Positions 52,233 to 60,404 of a stretch of DNA of 64,000 bases are shown here, one piece after another; the stretch's first letter is position 1; the number at the start of each line of letters is the position of its first letter. The notes under the pieces were generated by a model. That model was not told the origin of the DNA and searched no databases. It worked only from the letters and a program-made list of their open reading frames with translations. A program made the position numbers and the translations under genes. Location of the stretch: assembly GCA_048262655.1 (NCBI GenBank), contig JBLXEY010000001.1:496001-560000 (forward strand). Reading direction: 5' to 3'. The DNA is from JABMNT01 sp048262655 (GTDB taxonomy: Bacteria; Pseudomonadota; Alphaproteobacteria; Rhodospirillales; Casp-alpha2).

Positions 52233-53213
52233 TCAGATATTTGCCTTCGCCCATGCCACAGCATCGGCCAGGACTTCGGGTATATCTCGCATGGTGACGC
52301 CAAGGCTGTCGCGTCGCTTAAAATCGAACCTTGTCGGCTCTGCGGGTTCACCTTCGTAAAGTGACGGCAGCTTCATAGATGGCTCGATCTCGCCAAGTGT
52401 TCGATAGATATCGTTCCAGTGCCAACTTTCGCGAACAGCATAATAGCGACCTTCTGCCGTTGGGCTCTCATAAGCCGCCATAAACAAGGCAGCGACATCT
52501 TCTATGTGAGCCATCGAAGTCGAATCATTGGGCGCCACGTCATGACGACCCTTTTCACCCCGCAGCATCTGTTTGAGCGCCCCCATCAACCCTTCATCGC
52601 CATGGGCAGGTAAAACCATTGGGCCTAACATCCCCGTCGGCAGCAGAATCCGCAACCGAACGCCGTTTTCTGCAGCAAGCGCCATCGCCTGTCGCTCCAT
52701 AATGGCTTTTGTCGCGGACGTAAACTTTTTGTCGGCGCATTGCTGGTCAGGGTCAGACCAATGGTCGACTTCATTCTTTACGGGGACGGGCGGCACAGGA
52801 TTGGTGCTCGACGTCGACGAGCAAATAACCACATCACGGACGCCGGATCGAATGGCAGAACGCATGATATTCAGACACCCATCGACCGTCGGCTGAATGA
52901 TCTCGGCCCGACCACGGTCATCATCCAGTTCCCGCGCGGGCGTTCCGTCGGGTGCATAATACACCGGAATAAGGCAGGCGATAAAGACGCCATCGACACC
53001 CGTCACGGCTTGCTCAAATGATCCTTCAACATCCATATCAGCAGCCATTAACGTCAAGCCGTCCCGGGCGCCGGGCAAGTCCATTAGACGGGCCGCCGGA
53101 CCAGAAGGGTTCCGCATCGCCCCATTAATTTTATACCCGCGCGACAAGGCTTCTTTTATGATGTTCGCCCCAACAAGCCCGCTAGCACCGGCAACCGCAA
53201 TTCTTCCTGCCAC
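52233..53213 (-). CDS. NAD-dependent epimerase/dehydratase-type (extended or atypical SDR) protein
   Basis: 326 residues. The Rossmann start IAVAGASGLVGANIIKEAL is at residues 5-23; then MAADMDVEGSFEQAV, GVFIACLIPVY and VVICSSTSSTNP as in dihydroflavonol-reductase-like SDRs. The catalytic Tyr-x3-Lys is not evident: the region reads KKFTSATKAIME with Thr four before the Lys, so redox activity is uncertain. The start is a GTG at 53213 because GGGGAGG lies 5 bases upstream; the longer TTG frame (53240) would contain that site. Divergent from the MocR regulator; the shared region holds a TauR-box-like palindrome. Confidence 0.75.
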   Translation of the reverse strand: MAGRIAVAGASGLVGANIIKEALSRGYKINGAMRNPSGPAARLMDLPGARDGLTLMAADMDVEGSFEQAVTGVDGVFIACLIPVYYAPDGTPARELDDDRGRAEIIQPTVDGCLNIMRSAIRSGVRDVVICSSTSSTNPVPPVPVKNEVDHWSDPDQQCADKKFTSATKAIMERQAMALAAENGVRLRILLPTGMLGPMVLPAHGDEGLMGALKQMLRGEKGRHDVAPNDSTSMAHIEDVAALFMAAYESPTAEGRYYAVRESWHWNDIYRTLGEIEPSMKLPSLYEGEPAEPTRFDFKRRDSLGVTMRDIPEVLADAVAWAKANI

Positions 53214-53445
53214 AATGGCCTCCCCATCTTTTAAACTCAATTATCGAACAATCCCGAAGGCCTCCAGCCCCACTGGCGGCAATATGTAGACGAAACAGGT
53301 CTGGCGACATCATTCTCCAGCCTGTTTTTTTCGAGATAACCTTCCCGCGCCATAAAAAGCCATAAAACCCTGTACCGTACAAGTTTCAAGGCTCATTTGC
53401 CGGCAACACTGCTTGTTCGTTGCGCATAAATCACCTATCCTTCAT

Positions 53446-53466
53446 CTGGCCCCATATTGGGTCCAG
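53446..53466. promoter_or_regulatory. TauR-box-like inverted pair in front of the MocR regulator
   Basis: CTGGCCCCAT on the plus strand (53446-53455) faces CTGGACCCAA on the minus strand (reverse of 53457-53466), forming the near-palindrome CTGGCCCCATATTGGGTCCAG. It shares the CTGG(A/C)CC core with the sites before ald and the ABC importer. It fits autoregulation by the adjacent MocR protein. Confidence 0.5.
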
Positions 53467-53493
53467 ATTCTTGAATTGCACAAGGTTCGATAA

Positions 53494-54963
53494 GTGAGAG
53501 ACTCTCTATTTCAGCTTAATCGAGTCGAAAATGTGAGCATTCAATCGCAAATACGCGAGATGCTTGTTTCGGCAATTCTTGGCGGCCAGCTCCCTTCGAA
53601 TACACCCTTGCCATCAAGCCGTAAAATGTCGAAAACTCTGGGTGTCAGCCGCAATACGGTTGTCCTTGCCTATCAAGGTCTGGTTGACGACGGCTACCTG
53701 TTATCACGCGAGCGCAGCGGCTTTTATGTCGACCCACAAATCCTCGAAGGCCGCGCTGACCATCAGGAATATCAGTCGGATACAAAACCTGTCGGTATTT
53801 CCTGGGCGAACCGCTTCAAACTAACCCCGAGCACAAACAGAAACCCCAATAAACCGCTTAACTGGCAATCCTATCCCTACCCGTTCATTTCCAATCAGGT
53901 TGATCCAGAGCTTTTCCCGATCGCGGCCTGGCGGGAATGTTCGAGACAAGCCATGGGGAAAAGAGGCATGGATGCCTGGACCAGTGACACCAGTGGTAGT
54001 GATGATCCGCAGTTAGTGGAACAAATTCGTGCACGGTTGTTGCCGCGCCGAGGCATCATGGCCGCCGAAAATGAGGTCCTGATCACGCTGGGGGCACAGA
54101 ATGCTCTATATATGTTAAGCAGCCTGTTGGTCCGCCCAGATACGACGGTCGGTATCGAAGACCCGGGTTATCCTGACGCCCGCAATATTTTCGGTCTGAA
54201 AACGGAACGAATACACTCTATTCCGGTCGACGATGAAGGCTTACCGGTCAATGCGCGCCTTGATGCGTGTGACTACGTCTATGTTACGCCCAGCCATCAA
54301 TCCCCGACCACACGAACCATGCCGCTTGCCAACAGAAAGAAGCTGCTTGAACGCGCGGGCCAGCGAGATTTTGTAATTATAGAAGATGACTATGAGTCTG
54401 AAACCAACTATGCGAGTGCGCCAACACCGGCGCTGAAGTCAATGGATAGCGATGGGCGCGTTGTCTATATTGGAAGTCTGTCGAAGACACTATTCCCCGG
54501 CTTGCGGATGGGATATGTCGTTGCGTCCGCTGAACTTATTCAAGAGCTCCGCGCTTTGCGCCTCTGCATTATGCGACATACTCCGAACAATAATCAGCGC
54601 ACACTTGCCTACTTTCTCTCCCTCGGGCATCACGACACGCTGATCCATCGATTGCACCGTGCCTACCGTTCTCGCTGGGAGGCAATGGCCGAAGCCCTCA
54701 CCGAATACATGCCCAATACGACAACAGTACCCGTTTATGGCGGGTCAACCTTTTGGATTGAAGGCCCCCAAAACCTCGACAGTGACAAATTGGCGATCGA
54801 TGCACTCGCGAACGGGATTGTTATCGAACCCGGCTCAATCCATTTCGCCGATGACAACGGCCCCAAGAACTTTTTCCGTCTTGGTTTTTCATCCGTCTCT
54901 GTTGAGAAAATCGAACCGGGAATAAAACTTCTATCTGAAATCATATCAGCTCAATGCGAATAA
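53494..54963 (+). CDS. tauR: MocR-family regulator (GntR-HTH plus aminotransferase domain), TauR-like
   Basis: 489 residues. An N-terminal GntR winged helix (VSIQSQIREMLVSAILGGQL, SRKMSKTLGVSRNTVVLAYQ) is joined to a fold type I aminotransferase-like domain with the PLP Lys in YIGSLSKTLFPGLRMGY and VIIEDDYESE. MocR proteins sense amino compounds through PLP; the next genes, ald, xsc and pta, make taurine the likely effector, as for TauR of Rhodobacter. GTG start with AAGG about 9 bases upstream. Expected to activate the taurine operon via the CTGGACC repeats. Confidence 0.83.
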   Translation: MRDSLFQLNRVENVSIQSQIREMLVSAILGGQLPSNTPLPSSRKMSKTLGVSRNTVVLAYQGLVDDGYLLSRERSGFYVDPQILEGRADHQEYQSDTKPVGISWANRFKLTPSTNRNPNKPLNWQSYPYPFISNQVDPELFPIAAWRECSRQAMGKRGMDAWTSDTSGSDDPQLVEQIRARLLPRRGIMAAENEVLITLGAQNALYMLSSLLVRPDTTVGIEDPGYPDARNIFGLKTERIHSIPVDDEGLPVNARLDACDYVYVTPSHQSPTTRTMPLANRKKLLERAGQRDFVIIEDDYESETNYASAPTPALKSMDSDGRVVYIGSLSKTLFPGLRMGYVVASAELIQELRALRLCIMRHTPNNNQRTLAYFLSLGHHDTLIHRLHRAYRSRWEAMAEALTEYMPNTTTVPVYGGSTFWIEGPQNLDSDKLAIDALANGIVIEPGSIHFADDNGPKNFFRLGFSSVSVEKIEPGIKLLSEIISAQCE

Positions 54964-54992
54964 CAACCTGATTTCAAAAGGATTGGAGTGCT

Positions 54993-55036
54993 CTGGACCT
55001 CGGAAATCAGCTAATCTGGACCTACCAGAGGTCCAG
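54993..55036 (+). promoter_or_regulatory. TauR-box-like repeats upstream of ald
   Basis: CTGGACCT at 54993-55000 and again at 55016-55023 (23-base period), followed by an inverted copy AGGTCCAG at 55029-55036. The repeats end just upstream of the candidate promoter, the position expected for an activator. Confidence 0.7.
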
Positions 55037-55038
55037 CT

Positions 55039-55069
55039 TTGGGATTAAACGACATATAACCTATATAAT
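55039..55069 (+). promoter_or_regulatory. Candidate promoter of the ald-xsc operon
   Basis: TTGGGA (55039-55044), a 19-base spacer and a perfect TATAAT (55064-55069). The long spacer and weak -35 box fit an activator-dependent promoter next to the TauR-box-like repeats. Confidence 0.5.
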
Positions 55070-55152
55070 GATTACATTTAGTCTCATTAAAGGGATTAAT
55101 ATTCTAATACACCCTGTAAAGTTCTGAGATTCACAGCTTGGGAGACCTCAAA

Positions 55153-56271
55153 ATGTTAATTGGCGTTCCAAAAGAGATTAAGAACCACGAATATCGTGTC
55201 GGTATGGTCCCGAGCAGCGTCCGTGAATGTGTTCATCATGGGCATCGTGTCATTATTGAGAAAAATGCGGGCGCTGGTGTCGGCTCGTCAGATCAAGACT
55301 ATATAGACGCAGGCGCGGAAATCCTTGAAACCGCGGCCGACGTATTTGCCAGAGCTGACATGATTGTTAAAGTGAAAGAACCGCAAGCTGCTGAGCGTAA
55401 AATGCTACGCGAAGGGCAAATCCTATTTACCTATCTCCACTTGGCCCCTGATCCCGAACAGACGAAAGACCTCATCGACAGTGGCGCAGTCTGCATCGCG
55501 TACGAAACGGTCACTGACGAACACGGAGGCCTGCCTCTCTTGGCGCCCATGTCACAGGTCGCTGGGCGCATGTCCATTCAGGCTGGAGCCCATTGTCTGG
55601 AGAAAGCTCAAGGGGGGTCGGGCGTCTTGTTAGCCGGAGTGCCCGGTGTTCTGCCTGCGAAGGTCGTTATCATTGGTGGCGGCGTTGTTGGTGAAAACGC
55701 AGCTTATATGGCCGTTGGCATGGGTGCTGATGTCACCATACTCGATCGCAATGTTGATACGATGCGCTCTCTTGTCGTTCGCTTTGGGCAATCCATTAAA
55801 ACCGAATATTCCACCGCTCTTGCGGTTGAGCAGGAAGTACTCGCTGCTGATCTTGTTATTGGAGCTGTCTTGGTGCCGGGTGCCGAAGCCCCTAAGATTG
55901 TCAGCCGCGACCTGATCTCGCGGATGAAGCCGGGTTCCGTGCTGGTGGACGTCGCCATTGATCAAGGGGGATGTTTTGAAACCTCAAAAGCGACAACCCA
56001 CGCGGAACCGACTTATATGGTCGATGGCATCGTCCACTACTGCGTTGCCAATATGCCGGGCGGAGTCGCAAAAACGTCGACATATGCGCTCAATAATGTC
56101 ACTTTACCGTTCACTTTGGCGCTCGCTGACAAGGGTTATAGACAAGCCTTAAATGACGACCAACACCTTCTCAATGGCCTGAATGTCCATAAGGGGGATG
56201 TTACTTATCAAGCCGTTGCGGAAGACTTGGGTTATGCTTACGTCGACCCTAAAACAGCAATAAATTCTTAG
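55153..56271 (+). CDS. ald: Alanine dehydrogenase
   Basis: 372 residues. NAD-dependent reversible oxidative deamination of L-alanine to pyruvate. MLIGVPKEIKNHEYRVGMVP with the pyruvate-binding Arg and later Lys (MIVKVKEPQ), the catalytic His in LFTYLHLAPD, VIIGGGVVGENAAYMAVGMG as NAD-binding loop, and DVAIDQGGCFE are standard Ald motifs. The ATG at 55153 has GGGAG 8 bases upstream. In taurine dissimilation Ald regenerates pyruvate from the alanine formed by taurine:pyruvate aminotransferase. 45 bases separate it from xsc. Confidence 0.95.
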   Translation: MLIGVPKEIKNHEYRVGMVPSSVRECVHHGHRVIIEKNAGAGVGSSDQDYIDAGAEILETAADVFARADMIVKVKEPQAAERKMLREGQILFTYLHLAPDPEQTKDLIDSGAVCIAYETVTDEHGGLPLLAPMSQVAGRMSIQAGAHCLEKAQGGSGVLLAGVPGVLPAKVVIIGGGVVGENAAYMAVGMGADVTILDRNVDTMRSLVVRFGQSIKTEYSTALAVEQEVLAADLVIGAVLVPGAEAPKIVSRDLISRMKPGSVLVDVAIDQGGCFETSKATTHAEPTYMVDGIVHYCVANMPGGVAKTSTYALNNVTLPFTLALADKGYRQALNDDQHLLNGLNVHKGDVTYQAVAEDLGYAYVDPKTAINS

Positions 56272-56316
56272 TTCGGCCCATTCGGGTCTATTTAAACAGG
56301 TAGGGAAACTAAAAAT

Positions 56317-58092
56317 ATGAAAATGACAACCGAAGAAGCTTTTGTAAAAGTACTGCAAATGCATGGTATCGAGCATGGGTTCGGTATCATTGGCTCGGCA
56401 TTTATGCCCATTTCAGATCTGTTCCCAAAAGCAGGTATCAAATTCTGGGACGTCGCACATGAAACAAATGGCGGCTTAATTTGCGACGGATATACCCGCG
56501 CCACCGGCAAAATGGCCATGGCAATTGCTCAAAACGGCCCTGGGATCACAGGCTTTGTGACCCCCATCAAAACAGCATACTGGAACCATACGCCCATGTT
56601 GCTGGTGACGCCGCAAGCCGCCAACAAAACAATCGGCCAGGGCGGCTTCCAGGAAGTTGAGCAAATGGCTTTGTTTAAGGATATGGTCTGCTATCAGGAA
56701 GAAGTTCGCGATCCGTCACGGATGGCTGAAGTTCTGAACCGGGTTATCGAAAAAGCCATCCGGGGTTCAGCACCTGCGCAAATCAATGTCCCACGCGATT
56801 TCTGGACACAGGTCATTGATATTGAATTGCCACAGATTGTTCGCCTGGAGCGTCCAGCCGGTGGAGCAGACGCAATTAAGGAAGCCGCAGAGCTTCTTTC
56901 TAACGCCAAATTCCCAGTCATTCTTTCTGGCGCTGGTGTTGTTATTGGCGGAGCGATCCCGGATTGCGTTGCTTTGGCTGAGCGTTTGGACGCACCGGTG
57001 TGCAGCGGTTATCAGCACAACGACAGCTTCCCGGGTTCACACCCGCTGGCAGCCGGACCGTTGGGCTACAATGGTTCCAAAGCCGGTATGGAACTGATCA
57101 AACAGGCTGACGTGGTTCTTGCCCTTGGCACCCGCCTGAACCCGTTCTCAACCCTGCCCGGCTATGGTATCGACTACTGGCCACAGGATGCCAGCATCAT
57201 TCAGGTTGATATGAATTCGGACCGCATTGGCTTGACGAAAAAAGTGACCGTTGGCATTTGCGGTGATGCGAAAATGGTTGCCCAACAGCTGCTTGCGCAG
57301 TTATCCCCGACCGCGGGTGATACGGATCGCGACGCCCGCAAGGCAACGATCCACCAAACAAAGTCCGCCTGGTTGCAGGAACTCTCGAGCATGGATCATG
57401 AAGATGACGATCCCGGCACGACTTGGAACGCTGATGCACGTGTGCGCGATGCCGAGCGCATGTCTCCGCGCAAAGCGTGGCGTGCTATTCAAGCTGGCAT
57501 GCCAAAAGACGCGATTATTTCCAGTGACATTGGCAACAACTGCGCCATTGGCAACGCCTACCCTACGTTTGAGCAGGGCCGGAAATATTTGGCACCGGGC
57601 TTGTTTGGCCCGTGCGGTTATGGTTTCCCGTCGATCATTGGCGCAAAGATTGGCTGCCCTGATACGCCGGTTATTGGTTTCGCCGGTGATGGAGCGTTTG
57701 GCATTTCCATGAACGAAATGTCATCGATTGGTCGCGACGACTGGCCAGCGATTACCATGGTGATTTTCCGCAATTATCAGTGGGGCGCAGAAAAGAGAAA
57801 CTCCATCCTTTGGTATGCTGATAACTTTGTCGGCACAGAACTTGATCCGCACCTAAGCTATGCAAAAGTAGCGGAAGGCTGTGGCCTCAAAGGGGTGACG
57901 GTCACCACGCAGGAAGAGCTGACCGAAACGCTGCGGACCGCATGCAAGGCCCAGGATGACGGTGTTACAACGTTTATCGAAGTCATTCTAAATCAAGAAC
58001 TGGGTGAGCCGTTCCGACGCGATGCCATGAAAGCACCGGTTGCTGTCGCGGGCATTGATCCTAACGACATGCGCCCACAATCCGGGGCATAA
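56317..58092 (+). CDS. xsc: Sulfoacetaldehyde acetyltransferase
   Basis: 591 residues, thiamine-diphosphate enzyme that converts sulfoacetaldehyde and phosphate to acetyl phosphate and sulfite, the desulfonation step of taurine breakdown. ThDP-activating Glu49 lies in DVAHETNGGLICDGYTRATG. The ThDP/Mg motif is FAGDGAFGISMNEMSSIG with IFRNYQWG. GSAFMPISDLFPKAGIKFWD and KTAYWNHTPMLLVTPQ are highly typical of Xsc rather than acetolactate synthase. Length is normal. Followed by an intrinsic terminator and then pta. Confidence 0.96.
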   Translation: MKMTTEEAFVKVLQMHGIEHGFGIIGSAFMPISDLFPKAGIKFWDVAHETNGGLICDGYTRATGKMAMAIAQNGPGITGFVTPIKTAYWNHTPMLLVTPQAANKTIGQGGFQEVEQMALFKDMVCYQEEVRDPSRMAEVLNRVIEKAIRGSAPAQINVPRDFWTQVIDIELPQIVRLERPAGGADAIKEAAELLSNAKFPVILSGAGVVIGGAIPDCVALAERLDAPVCSGYQHNDSFPGSHPLAAGPLGYNGSKAGMELIKQADVVLALGTRLNPFSTLPGYGIDYWPQDASIIQVDMNSDRIGLTKKVTVGICGDAKMVAQQLLAQLSPTAGDTDRDARKATIHQTKSAWLQELSSMDHEDDDPGTTWNADARVRDAERMSPRKAWRAIQAGMPKDAIISSDIGNNCAIGNAYPTFEQGRKYLAPGLFGPCGYGFPSIIGAKIGCPDTPVIGFAGDGAFGISMNEMSSIGRDDWPAITMVIFRNYQWGAEKRNSILWYADNFVGTELDPHLSYAKVAEGCGLKGVTVTTQEELTETLRTACKAQDDGVTTFIEVILNQELGEPFRRDAMKAPVAVAGIDPNDMRPQSGA

Positions 58093-58115
58093 AAAAAATC
58101 ATTTCCCTAACATCA

Positions 58116-58150
58116 GGGCTGGGGGACACTGTCTTCCAGCCCTTTTTTTT
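58116..58150 (+). terminator. Intrinsic terminator after xsc
   Basis: Stem GGGCTGG (58116-58122) with CCAGCCC (58136-58142), extendable by wobble pairs, then eight T (58143-58150). It lies between xsc and pta, only 19 bases before the pta start, so pta expression depends on read-through or a promoter overlapping this region. Confidence 0.88.
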
Positions 58151-58169
58151 GTAACTCGAGGCCAGAAAC

Positions 58170-59099
58170 GTGTTAAGCCAGAAACCCTACCAAATACCAC
58201 CCTATTTGTTGCACAAGTGCGCCGGACAAGATGCCGTGACGACTGCCGTTGCTGGTGCAGATCATCCGGTTGCTATGGAAAGCGCGCGCCAGGCGGTTGA
58301 ACACGACTTGATTTCTCCAGTTTTTGTTGGCGATCAGGCAATTATCCAATCCATCGCAGATGATATGGCTTGGGATATTTCAAAATTCCGTATTGTCCAC
58401 GCGCCGGGCGAAGACAAGTCTCCGGCAGCGGCAGTCGCTCTTGCCCGCGGGAAAGAAGTTGCCGCCCTCATGAAGGGCCAGGTTCATACCGATGCCTTAA
58501 TGGGTGCCGTCGTCAAACGCGAAACCGGCCTCAGGACAGGCCGACGACTTAGCCATATCTTTCATATGACAATTCCCGACCGAGACCGCGTGCTTATGAT
58601 CACAGATGGCGCGGTTAATGTATCACCAAACGTTGATACCAAAATCCACATCATACAAAACTCAGTAGATCTTGCGCACGCGCTAGGCAACGAACTACCG
58701 AAAGTTGCCCTGCTATCGGGAACCGAATCCGTGATAACGGCAATGCCTTCCAGTGTCGATGCTGCGGAAGCCGTCAAACGCGCAAATAACAATGAAATTG
58801 ACGGCGCGATTGTCGATGGTCCGTTTGCGTTCGATAACGCCATATCACCAGAAGCTGCCCAATTGAAAGGTGTTGATAGCCCGGTTGCCGGCAAGGCTGA
58901 TATTCTGGTTGTCCCGAACATTGAGACTGGCAATGGTCTATTCAAAATGATGGCTTATTTTATGAGCGCGACAGCGGCTGGAATTGTCATGGGTGCACAG
59001 GTCCCGATTATGCTGACATCGCGCGCCGATCCGCCAGAAGCCCGCGTCGCATCTGCTGCTCTGGCTGCACTTGTTGCCAATCAAAGTGAAAAAAGCTAA
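58170..59099 (+). CDS. pta: Phosphate acetyltransferase (short form)
   Basis: 309 residues, only the catalytic PTA_PTB domain, without the DRTGG and P-loop regions of long Pta. VAGADHPVAMESARQAVEHD, GQVHTDALMGAVVKRETGLR, RLSHIFHM, VLMITDGAVNVSPN and the C-terminal ADILVVPNIETGNGLFKMM are family marks. It turns the acetyl phosphate made by Xsc into acetyl-CoA. GTG start with CGAGG 8 bases before it. The link to xsc is typical of taurine loci. Confidence 0.9.
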   Translation: MLSQKPYQIPPYLLHKCAGQDAVTTAVAGADHPVAMESARQAVEHDLISPVFVGDQAIIQSIADDMAWDISKFRIVHAPGEDKSPAAAVALARGKEVAALMKGQVHTDALMGAVVKRETGLRTGRRLSHIFHMTIPDRDRVLMITDGAVNVSPNVDTKIHIIQNSVDLAHALGNELPKVALLSGTESVITAMPSSVDAAEAVKRANNNEIDGAIVDGPFAFDNAISPEAAQLKGVDSPVAGKADILVVPNIETGNGLFKMMAYFMSATAAGIVMGAQVPIMLTSRADPPEARVASAALAALVANQSEKS

Positions 59100-59145
59100 G
59101 AGACTCTTCTATCGCGCCAAAACGGTAATGAGAAAAATCGCGCTT

Positions 59146-59185
59146 GTTCATAAAATACATACCTACTAGTATGTATTTTATGAAC
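59146..59185. promoter_or_regulatory. Perfect 17-base palindrome over the TetR gene start
   Basis: GTTCATAAAATACATAC (59146-59162) and its exact reverse complement (59169-59185), spaced by CTACTA. The core ACATAC-N6-GTATGT is a common TetR-type half-site arrangement. The right arm contains both possible start codons (59171 and 59180), so a bound repressor would block its own transcript start or translation. Confidence 0.85.
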
Positions 59186-59764
59186 GTATTATCCTCGTCA
59201 GGTAAAGATGCCCGCAGTCAACTGATCGGTGCCGCCAAGTCCTTGCTTTGGGAAGTTGGCTACGAAAGTATGAGCCCGCGAAAAGTATTGCAACGGAGTG
59301 GCGCTGGCCATGGCAGCCTGTATCATCACTTTTCCGGCAAGGAAGATTTAGCGGTCGCTGCTCTTCAAGAGATTGAAGACGAACTGATCGCAAGTTTCGA
59401 CGCACTCCTGCGTCCCGACGTCCCGCCTCTCGAGCGCGTGCGCCGGTTTTTGAAGAAGAAGCGCGACGGAGAGAAAGGCTGCCAGCTTGGCGGTTTAACA
59501 AATGAGGCATCTGTATCCACGTCGCCATTAAAAGACCCCATCGCCCGTTATTTCGCCCATGCCGAAACCGTCCTGACGCACACAATTCGCGAAGCAAAAG
59601 CCCTCGGGGAAGTGCGAACCGACGTCAAACCCAGGAACCTTGCTTGTTGTTTGTTGGCGACTGTACAAGGTGGCTACGTCTTAAGCCGCGCCCACGGTGA
59701 TAGCACATATTCAAAGCGTGCATGCGACGGCGCCATATCTTTGCTGAATTCTGCCACTCCTTAA
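59171..59764 (+). CDS. TetR/AcrR-family regulator
   Basis: 197 residues. The N-terminal HTH is DARSQLIGAAKSLLWEVGYE, with the recognition helix region RSGAGHGSLYHHFSGKEDLA. The C-terminal ligand domain has GCQLGGLTNEAS and CCLLATVQGGYVLSRA, as in the LmrA/YxaF-like group. Start ATG at 59171 or 59180; neither has a ribosome site and both lie in the operator palindrome, so a leaderless or nearly leaderless mRNA is likely. The GST gene follows 29 bases later, so the protein probably controls itself and the GST in response to an electrophile or drug. Confidence 0.85.
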   Translation: MYFMNVLSSSGKDARSQLIGAAKSLLWEVGYESMSPRKVLQRSGAGHGSLYHHFSGKEDLAVAALQEIEDELIASFDALLRPDVPPLERVRRFLKKKRDGEKGCQLGGLTNEASVSTSPLKDPIARYFAHAETVLTHTIREAKALGEVRTDVKPRNLACCLLATVQGGYVLSRAHGDSTYSKRACDGAISLLNSATP

Positions 59765-59793
59765 CTTAACTCCACACCACTGAAGGAAGATCT

Positions 59794-60396
59794 ATGAAAC
59801 TCTTATACTCACCCACATCACCTTATGCGCGCAAAGTGCGCGCCGTTATCATCGAAAAGGGTCTGGAGGACTCTGTGGAACTCGTTTCCCTTGCCCCGTC
59901 GGAACTTCCCAAAGAACTGCTGGCTGCAAATTCGCTGGCCAGAATACCAACGCTGGTTAAAAATGACGGGTCACCGCTCGTTGATAGTCCGGTTATTTGT
60001 GAGTATCTGGATTCTCTTGGGGATGATGCTGGTGCACTTTCTGGAACGGGCGATAATGTTTGGGATGTTAAACACCTGCATGCCTTTGCTGATGGCATCA
60101 TCGATACCATTTTTTCAATTGCCATGGAACGTCGGCGCGATGTGAGTGAACAATCCCCCGGCTATATTCAAGGGCAGCTGACACGAATTTCCCGTGGCAT
60201 TAGCACGCTCAACGCTCAAGTCGACAGCTTCGCTGAGACGCCAACTCTCGGCGAGATCGCTGTCGCCTGTTGCCTTGGTTATATGGATATCCGCACACAA
60301 AACGATCTTGATTGGCGCAAAGATAACCCGGCATTAGCCAACTGGTTCCTCGAAATTTCCAAACGTCCGTCTATTGCGACGACAGTTCCAGAATAA
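59794..60396 (+). CDS. Glutathione S-transferase family protein
   Basis: 200 residues. The thioredoxin-like N-terminal domain has MKLLYSPTSPYARKVRAVIIEKGL with the Ser/Tyr active-site region, ARIPTLVKNDGSPLVDSPVICEYLD (cis-Pro and the glutathione-binding D/E-S motif), and an all-helical C-terminal domain. It conjugates or reduces electrophiles with glutathione in the cytosol. GAAGGAAG precedes the ATG. Likely same transcript as the TetR gene. Confidence 0.88.
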   Translation: MKLLYSPTSPYARKVRAVIIEKGLEDSVELVSLAPSELPKELLAANSLARIPTLVKNDGSPLVDSPVICEYLDSLGDDAGALSGTGDNVWDVKHLHAFADGIIDTIFSIAMERRRDVSEQSPGYIQGQLTRISRGISTLNAQVDSFAETPTLGEIAVACCLGYMDIRTQNDLDWRKDNPALANWFLEISKRPSIATTVPE

Positions 60397-60404
60397 GAAG
60401 CCCA

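Noticed and set aside
55138..55152. TTG start for alanine dehydrogenase
   Set aside because: It would place the GGGAG ribosome site inside the coding region; MLIGVPKE is the universal Ald N-terminus.
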